Source of the DNA: Clostridia bacterium
GTDB taxonomy: Bacteria > Bacillota > Clostridia > Saccharofermentanales > UBA5734
Assembly: GCA_009929975.1 (NCBI GenBank)
Contig: RZZF01000056.1
Coordinates: 1-9,000, forward strand
Reading direction: 5' to 3'
DNA: 9,000 bases
In this document: positions 5,158 through 9,000 of the stretch, one piece after another
How the letters are laid out: each line of letters begins with the position of its first letter
Numbering within the stretch: the first letter of the stretch is position 1
The notes under the pieces: model-generated
Databases searched by the model: none
What the model was told of the DNA's origin: nothing
The model's input: the letters and a program-made list of their open reading frames with translations, nothing else
Made by a program: the position numbers and the translations under genes

Positions 5158-7791
5158 CTACTCCTGGGCTCTGATCGCCTCGACCACCTGATCTTTCATG
5201 GCAGTCCGGATCGGCAGGATGCCCGCCAGAATCGAGATAAGCAGCGCGCCTGCCAGCGTAGCCGCCACCAGATTCCAGGGAATCGACTGAATCGTCAGGC
5301 TGCCCATCGTTCCCTCTATGCTGCTGCCGAGCCAATAAAGCAGAACCGTACCGATCGCGGATCCCCAGACTGCACCATTCACGCCGTACAATGATGACTC
5401 CATCAGGAGCATGTTCCTGATCTGCGTCCGGCTCATGCCAACCGCCTGCAGCATTCCCAGTTCACGGCGCCGCAGCAGAACATTGGTCGTGACGGTGTTG
5501 AAAATATTCATGCTGGAAATCAGGACAATGACGGCGGTAAAGCCAAAGACGAACACGTTGATCATCTTCATCATTCCGCGGGCTATCTGCAATTCAGCAT
5601 AATGGTTGACCAGATACGGTTCTTCACTGCCGGCGATTGAATGCTCTGCTGTTTTTTCAAGCCATCCGGACAGCTTCGCCTCCTGCCCGTCAACCGCGTC
5701 AACAGCCAGTATCTCCGTCCAGCCGATGGCTCCATTGGGTGCAGGTGCCGACTTCATATGCCGCATGACCGCGGCTTTATCGGCAATCAGCAGGATCGTA
5801 TTGGCACCGGAAAAGAAACCTTCAGAAAACCATGGCAGCTGATCGAGTTCAGCCGCGATTTCATACGACACCGGCAAGCCGGACCATTCAACCAGTTGAT
5901 CCTCTTCCTGATCATACAATGAAATCGGATCCAGCCGGATGTGATCTCCCACGGCCAGACGCGTCAGAGGGATGGTCTGAAAACTGAGGTCGGCAACACT
6001 GAGGGGGATGGTCTGTGCCATGATCACTTTGCCCTGCTGAAGTTCATGCCAAACCTGATCCGGATTTCCGATGGCCAGTTGATCGATAAAATCACGATCC
6101 GCCAGAATCAGCTGTGAGTTAAACCGCCAATCAGCCAGTGCTGCCAGCGCCTGATCATGGCTTGCACCCTGCCCTGAAGACGCGAGCGATTTCTGCATCA
6201 TGCTGATCAGTTCATCACTGTAGATATCCGGGCTGGCATGAATCGGCTGACCGCTGATCTGGGCATAGTGCGCCCTCTGTTTCACAGTCTCATCATCTGC
6301 CAGAACATGGTCTATCTGAGCCAGAGCTGTGTTTTCCTCCACTGCGTCGTCGCTCTGGATGAACAATGTGAAATCTGTCTGATCCGAATTGAAACTGGAG
6401 AGCTGGTCCGAAAACAAAAATGAAATCCCTCCGGCGGCCAGAAAAAGAACCGCGCTGACCATAACGGAAAATGTGGTGACTCTGAACCGCTTGGGATCAC
6501 GGCGAATGCTTCGACCGGCCAGAAAACCGGTCGCACCGAACAGACGGCTGCTGATCAGACCCTTGTGAATCAAATGCCGGCCAGCTTGACCTTTGACAGA
6601 GTAGACACCTTGTCTTCGAACCGCTTCCATCGGCGATAATCGGCCGGCCCTGGCGGCCGGTGCTATAACCGCCAGCAGGATCGCCAGCAGCGACAAGGCA
6701 GCCGTCAGAACCAGAGGCCAGGGGGATACGATCAGCTGCAGGTACTCAATATCGGGAAGGCCGAGCGCGGAAACATAGTCCAGGGTGATCTTCATGGCCA
6801 GCAGACCAGCCAATAGCCCGAAAGGGATCGCGACCAGCGCCATATGAGCCGCGTCAAACAGGACCAGCCGCCGGATCTGTTCCGGCGCGCCGCCAACAAC
6901 CCGCAGCAGACCATATTCACTGATCCGTTCACTGACCGACATGGAGAAGCTGTTGCGGATGACAAAGATGACCGACACCATGATGATCGCGGTCAGGATC
7001 GCGAAAAATGTCATCAGATCCCGATTCGTTTCTTCGGATGAAGATTGTCCGAGAAAACGCAGCAGCTGATCATGGGTCTGAACTCTGACTTTCATCAGGT
7101 CATTCCAGACCGAAGTCGCGGCTGACTGGTCCGGCTGACTGGTCTGATAGACCAGGTTGCCATTTTCCGAAACCGGCGCTTGGCCCAGGCCAGGCAATAC
7201 GTCGTCGAGCGCGGATGTCATCTGCTGCTGGTAGTCGGTTCCCGCCTTGACGCGAAGATAGACTTCAGCCAGCGTTTGATCCGATCCATCGAGATGTGTC
7301 AGGGCATAGTAGACCGGGCCGGGCAGATGCGTGTTCGTCCATTCGGTAAAGCCGGTCACCGTGTATGTCTTTTTCCTGACAACCGCGGAGTGGCGGTCAG
7401 TCATGTCATAAAGTCTGAGTTCAATCGTCTGATTCAGTTCGAGGCCGGGAAAGTATGCCAGACTGTCCAGATTGAGCGCGATTTCTGACGAATTCATCGG
7501 CAGCCGGCCTTTCAGCACAGTCATCGGATACGGCGTCAGATGATCGCCCGTTTCGCTGATATCCCTGAAAAGGAGCCAGTTCCCGTCAGTCGGCCGGTCC
7601 GCCGGTTCCATATCGTCAGGCTCTTTTTGATTTTCATCTTCTTGCGACGACAAGCTGGCCATCCAGGCTGATCCCGCCAGCCGCTCGCTTTCTTCAAAAT
7701 TGGCATGCTGCTGAAGCTTATCGGCTTCAGTCATGGTCAGACCGGATACGTGATAGTGCCAGCGGCCGCGATCTGCCTCCTCTGCCCGCAC
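5158..7791 (-). CDS. FtsX-like (MacB-type) ABC transporter permease, body of an interrupted gene
   Basis: This is the 877-codon remainder of a large ABC permease whose natural start is ATG 7932. An in-frame TAA at 7792-7794 cuts off the first 46 codons. Counting from 7932, there is an extracellular region (about 48-300), three helices (about 307-328, 354-380, 405-425), a helix near 484-505, a second large extracellular region (506-785) and three final helices (about 788-810, 842-868, 886-908). Two FtsX modules are visible through the cytoplasmic signatures SERISEYGLLRVVGGAPEQI and RRRELGMLQAVGMSRTQI. This duplicated layout is typical of MacB/LolE-related proteins that move substrates out of the membrane or confer peptide-antibiotic resistance. 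GTG 7791 could open this frame but has no ribosome site. The ATPase gene lies immediately upstream. The gene ends with TAG. Confidence 0.85.
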   Translation of the reverse strand: MRAEEADRGRWHYHVSGLTMTEADKLQQHANFEESERLAGSAWMASLSSQEDENQKEPDDMEPADRPTDGNWLLFRDISETGDHLTPYPMTVLKGRLPMNSSEIALNLDSLAYFPGLELNQTIELRLYDMTDRHSAVVRKKTYTVTGFTEWTNTHLPGPVYYALTHLDGSDQTLAEVYLRVKAGTDYQQQMTSALDDVLPGLGQAPVSENGNLVYQTSQPDQSAATSVWNDLMKVRVQTHDQLLRFLGQSSSEETNRDLMTFFAILTAIIMVSVIFVIRNSFSMSVSERISEYGLLRVVGGAPEQIRRLVLFDAAHMALVAIPFGLLAGLLAMKITLDYVSALGLPDIEYLQLIVSPWPLVLTAALSLLAILLAVIAPAARAGRLSPMEAVRRQGVYSVKGQAGRHLIHKGLISSRLFGATGFLAGRSIRRDPKRFRVTTFSVMVSAVLFLAAGGISFLFSDQLSSFNSDQTDFTLFIQSDDAVEENTALAQIDHVLADDETVKQRAHYAQISGQPIHASPDIYSDELISMMQKSLASSGQGASHDQALAALADWRFNSQLILADRDFIDQLAIGNPDQVWHELQQGKVIMAQTIPLSVADLSFQTIPLTRLAVGDHIRLDPISLYDQEEDQLVEWSGLPVSYEIAAELDQLPWFSEGFFSGANTILLIADKAAVMRHMKSAPAPNGAIGWTEILAVDAVDGQEAKLSGWLEKTAEHSIAGSEEPYLVNHYAELQIARGMMKMINVFVFGFTAVIVLISSMNIFNTVTTNVLLRRRELGMLQAVGMSRTQIRNMLLMESSLYGVNGAVWGSAIGTVLLYWLGSSIEGTMGSLTIQSIPWNLVAATLAGALLISILAGILPIRTAMKDQVVEAIRAQE

Positions 7792-7932
7792 TTACATATT
7801 GACAAAGCTGGTGAACAGAAGAGCCAGGCCAGCGAACAGGGCGGTTGCCATGATGATACTGGATGTCGTGAACAGAGTCCGCTTCCATTGGCGTCTGAGA
7901 TAACGTCGACTGAGCTGGCTGAGTGAACGCAT
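7792..7932 (-). pseudogene. N-terminal 46 codons of the permease, ended by a premature TAA
   Basis: The minus-strand ATG at 7932-7930 has GGAGG nine bases upstream and lies 14 bases after the ATPase stop, exactly where a permease start is expected. It reads MRSLSQLSRRYLRRQWKRTL followed by a hydrophobic helix (TTSSIIMATALFAGLALLF), which is the usual cytoplasmic arm and first membrane span of FtsX permeases. Then come TSFVNM and TAA at 7794-7792. The same frame continues as VRAEEADRGRWHYHVSGL, typical of the segment just after the first helix. No bases need adding or deleting to join them, so the break is a point change, most simply TAT or TAC (Tyr) to TAA. It could be a real null allele, a sequencing error or readthrough. 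Confidence 0.8.
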
Positions 7933-7946
7933 TGTGTCAAGCCTCC

Positions 7947-8627
7947 TTAGTGTCTGACAGCCAGCTGCATCGGCCGGATCTGTCCATCTTCAATGATCAT
8001 CACCCGGTCCGCCTGGGCGGCAATGTTGGCGTCATGCGTGATCAGAACCAGCGTCTGGCCGGCTCTCCGTACCGCATCCCGCAGCAGCAGCATGATTTCA
8101 CGACCGTTCTGCGAGTCAAGATTACCGGTCGGTTCATCCGCCAGTACAAGAGCCGGTCGATGGATCAGGGCGCGGGCCATCGCGGTTCTCTGCTGCTGCC
8201 CGCCGGACAACTGATTGGGCAGACGATGCCGTTTATCTTCCAGATGAAGCCGCTCCAGCAATTCATCAAACCACATCGGGTCTGGTTTTTTCCCATCAAG
8301 CGTCAGCGGCAGCGCGATATTCTCCTCAACCGTCAGCACCGGGACCAGATTATAGTATTGAAAAACAAACCCGATCCGGCGGCGGCGGTACAGCGAGAGC
8401 TGCTTTTCGCTGTACGAGGTCAGCTCCTGACGCTCGACCATGATCGATCCGGCAGTGGGACGGTCCACTCCGCCGAGCAGATGCAGCAGTGTTGATTTAC
8501 CGCTACCGGACGGTCCGACGATAGCGACAAACTCCCCTGCTTCAATTGTCAGGTCAACGCCTCGCAACGCGTGAACCGCTGCGTCTTTTTTACCATATGT
8601 CTTGCTGAGATTTCTGACTGTAATCAT
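7947..8627 (-). CDS. ABC transporter ATP-binding protein (MacB/LolD/BceA type)
   Basis: A complete 226-residue ATPase that powers the permease encoded downstream. Motifs in order are Walker A GPSGSGKST (38-46), Q-loop Q90 in VFQYYNLVP, the ABC signature LSGGQ (140-144), Walker B LVLADEP (160-166) with catalytic E165, the D-loop (GNLD, 168-171), and the H-loop H198 in LITHD. Length and sequence fit the MacB/LolD/BceA subfamily that pairs with FtsX-type permeases. The ATG at 8627 has GGAGG at 8640-8636, seven bases upstream. The stop is followed after 14 bases by the permease ATG, and the TAA is immediately followed by the permease's GGAGG, so the two form one operon. All catalytic residues are intact, in contrast to the interrupted permease gene. 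Confidence 0.95.
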   Translation of the reverse strand: MITVRNLSKTYGKKDAAVHALRGVDLTIEAGEFVAIVGPSGSGKSTLLHLLGGVDRPTAGSIMVERQELTSYSEKQLSLYRRRRIGFVFQYYNLVPVLTVEENIALPLTLDGKKPDPMWFDELLERLHLEDKRHRLPNQLSGGQQQRTAMARALIHRPALVLADEPTGNLDSQNGREIMLLLRDAVRRAGQTLVLITHDANIAAQADRVMIIEDGQIRPMQLAVRH

Positions 8628-8641
8628 GACTTAACCTCCGG

Positions 8642-8679
8642 ATGAATGACTGACTGTTATCAGATTACCAGTGATTCAT
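8642..8679. repeat. Imperfect 11-bp inverted repeat in the ABC operon leader
   Basis: ATGAATGACTG (8642-8652) and CAGTGATTCAT (8669-8679) are inverted copies with one mismatch and a 16-base spacer. The pair spans the likely promoter and start region of the ABC operon on the minus strand. It could be an operator for a dimeric repressor or a weak RNA hairpin. Chance is not excluded. Confidence 0.35.
8654..8667 (-). promoter_or_regulatory. Putative -10 region and shared element before the ABC operon
   Basis: On the minus strand this reads TAATCTGATAACAG. TAATCT (8667-8662) preceded by TGG could serve as an extended -10, about 35 bases from the ATPase start. No good -35 is present (AGCTAT at 8690-8685). 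ATCTGATAACAG is nearly identical to the element in the GNAT operon promoter. Confidence 0.35.
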
Positions 8680-8698
8680 TAACGATAGCTGTAATAAA

Positions 8699-8714
8699 TC
8701 TTAAGGTTTCTTAA
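8699..8714. promoter_or_regulatory. TCTTAA direct repeat, candidate response-regulator box in a divergent region
   Basis: TCTTAA occurs at 8699-8704 and 8709-8714, with a period of 10 bp (TTAAGA twice on the minus strand). CTTAA-type direct repeats spaced by about one helical turn are known operators of OmpR-family regulators such as PmrA. The site lies about 72 bases from the ATPase start and 76 bases from the DUF1295 start, so it could act on either or both divergent genes. Confidence 0.5.
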
Positions 8715-8748
8715 AATAGGATGACGTGCACTCATCGTTCGATTGTCA

Positions 8749-8754
8749 TAAAAT
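8749..8754 (+). promoter_or_regulatory. Putative -10 box of the DUF1295 gene
   Basis: TAAAAT matches TATAAT at five of six positions and lies 36 bases upstream of the start codon. The -35 position (8726-8731, GTGCAC) does not match TTGACA, so the promoter is weak or activator-dependent. The TCTTAA repeat lies just upstream of that -35 position. Confidence 0.4.
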
Positions 8755-8790
8755 TAAAGCAGGATATGACATGAAGGGTGGGCGCAGCAA

Positions 8791-9000
8791 ATGAAGCTGA
8801 AAAAAAACCGGTCAATAGGACTTGTGATCATCACGCTGATCTATAGTGTGGCAATCTGGACCGCGCTGCTCGTCAATCAGCAAATGGCGACTTACAGCTT
8901 GCTTTACAGAGTTTTCTGGGCCGATGTAGCCGCGACTGTCTTCGTCTATCTGGCCGGTGTGCTGCTCAACAACGCGACCGTCTACGATCCCTACTGGAGT
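8791..9000 (+). CDS. DUF1295 family membrane protein (steroid 5-alpha-reductase-like), N-terminal part
   Basis: The first 70 codons of a gene that continues past the window. The protein begins MKLKKNRSIG and has a first membrane helix (about 9-29) and a second (about 41-60), separated by FWADV. It then shows NNATVYDPYWS, a segment I recognise from DUF1295 proteins, which belong to the 3-oxo-5-alpha-steroid 4-dehydrogenase-like membrane reductase group. Their substrate in bacteria is generally unknown. The ATG at 8791 is preceded by a modest ribosome site (AGGGTGG, 8775-8781), weaker than those of its neighbours. It is transcribed divergently from the ABC operon across a 163-base regulatory region. 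The catalytic C-terminal half cannot be judged here. Confidence 0.75.
   Translation, partial: MKLKKNRSIGLVIITLIYSVAIWTALLVNQQMATYSLLYRVFWADVAATVFVYLAGVLLNNATVYDPYWS

Noticed and set aside
7786..7800. TAA reassigned to an amino acid (altered genetic code)
   Set aside because: TAA ends the GNAT and ATPase genes at sensible positions, so a genome-wide reassignment is unlikely.
7737..7940. Minus-strand 67-codon frame over the permease 5' end as an alternative to a broken permease start
   Set aside because: Its Cys/Ser-rich translation does not look like a permease. The frame from ATG 7932 has the ribosome site and membrane helix, and it matches the downstream frame exactly.
7923..8495. 190-codon open frame on the plus strand opposite the ABC ATPase
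   Set aside because: It is antisense to a fully convincing ATPase with all motifs in order, and its translation shows no recognisable domain.

Overview
The window looks like chromosomal DNA from a Gram-positive bacterium of the Bacillota (Firmicutes). Its GC content is moderate, a little over 50 % by eye. Start codons are preceded by strong AGGAGG-type Shine-Dalgarno sequences. The gene set is typical of Clostridia or Erysipelotrichia relatives: a lipobox lipoprotein, an OmpR-type two-component system and a MacB/FtsX-type ABC transporter. I cannot name a genus. There are no RNA genes, IS elements, phage genes or CRISPR repeats that I can see.

Layout. (1) 1-54 is probably the 3' tail of a gene, closed by a strong intrinsic terminator (87-131). 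(2) 223-693 (+) is a small flavodoxin-like protein. (3) 740-1243 (-) is a stand-alone GyrI-like/AraC-type effector-binding domain protein, convergent with the flavodoxin. (4) 1392-4027 (+) is a compact operon of a GNAT acetyltransferase, an OmpR-family response regulator and a sensor histidine kinase. Regulator and kinase overlap by ATGA. (5) 4140-4985 (+) is a lipoprotein with a Ser/Thr/Glu-rich linker. An 11-bp tandem repeat that resembles a response-regulator site sits between the kinase and this gene. (6) A bidirectional terminator (5026-5053) separates the lipoprotein from a convergent operon on the minus strand, 8627 to 5158: an ABC ATPase followed by a large FtsX-type permease. (7) A divergent regulatory region (8628-8790) leads into the first 70 codons of a DUF1295 (steroid 5-alpha-reductase-like) membrane protein, which runs off the window.

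How it may work together. A two-component system, a surface lipoprotein and a MacB-like ABC exporter side by side suggest an envelope-stress or antimicrobial-peptide sensing and detoxification locus. The sequence supports the gene families and the operator-like repeats. The shared function is inference.

The main surprise is the permease. Its frame starts at a well-placed ATG (7932) with a good ribosome site and encodes the expected basic N-terminus and first membrane helix, then meets an in-frame TAA at codon 47. It resumes in the same frame for 877 more codons. This is either a point nonsense mutation (a recently inactivated transporter), a sequencing error, or recoding. The second notable observation is a short element, ATCTGRTA followed by CAG, in front of the three transcription units of the cluster: the acetyltransferase/two-component operon, the lipoprotein and the ABC operon.
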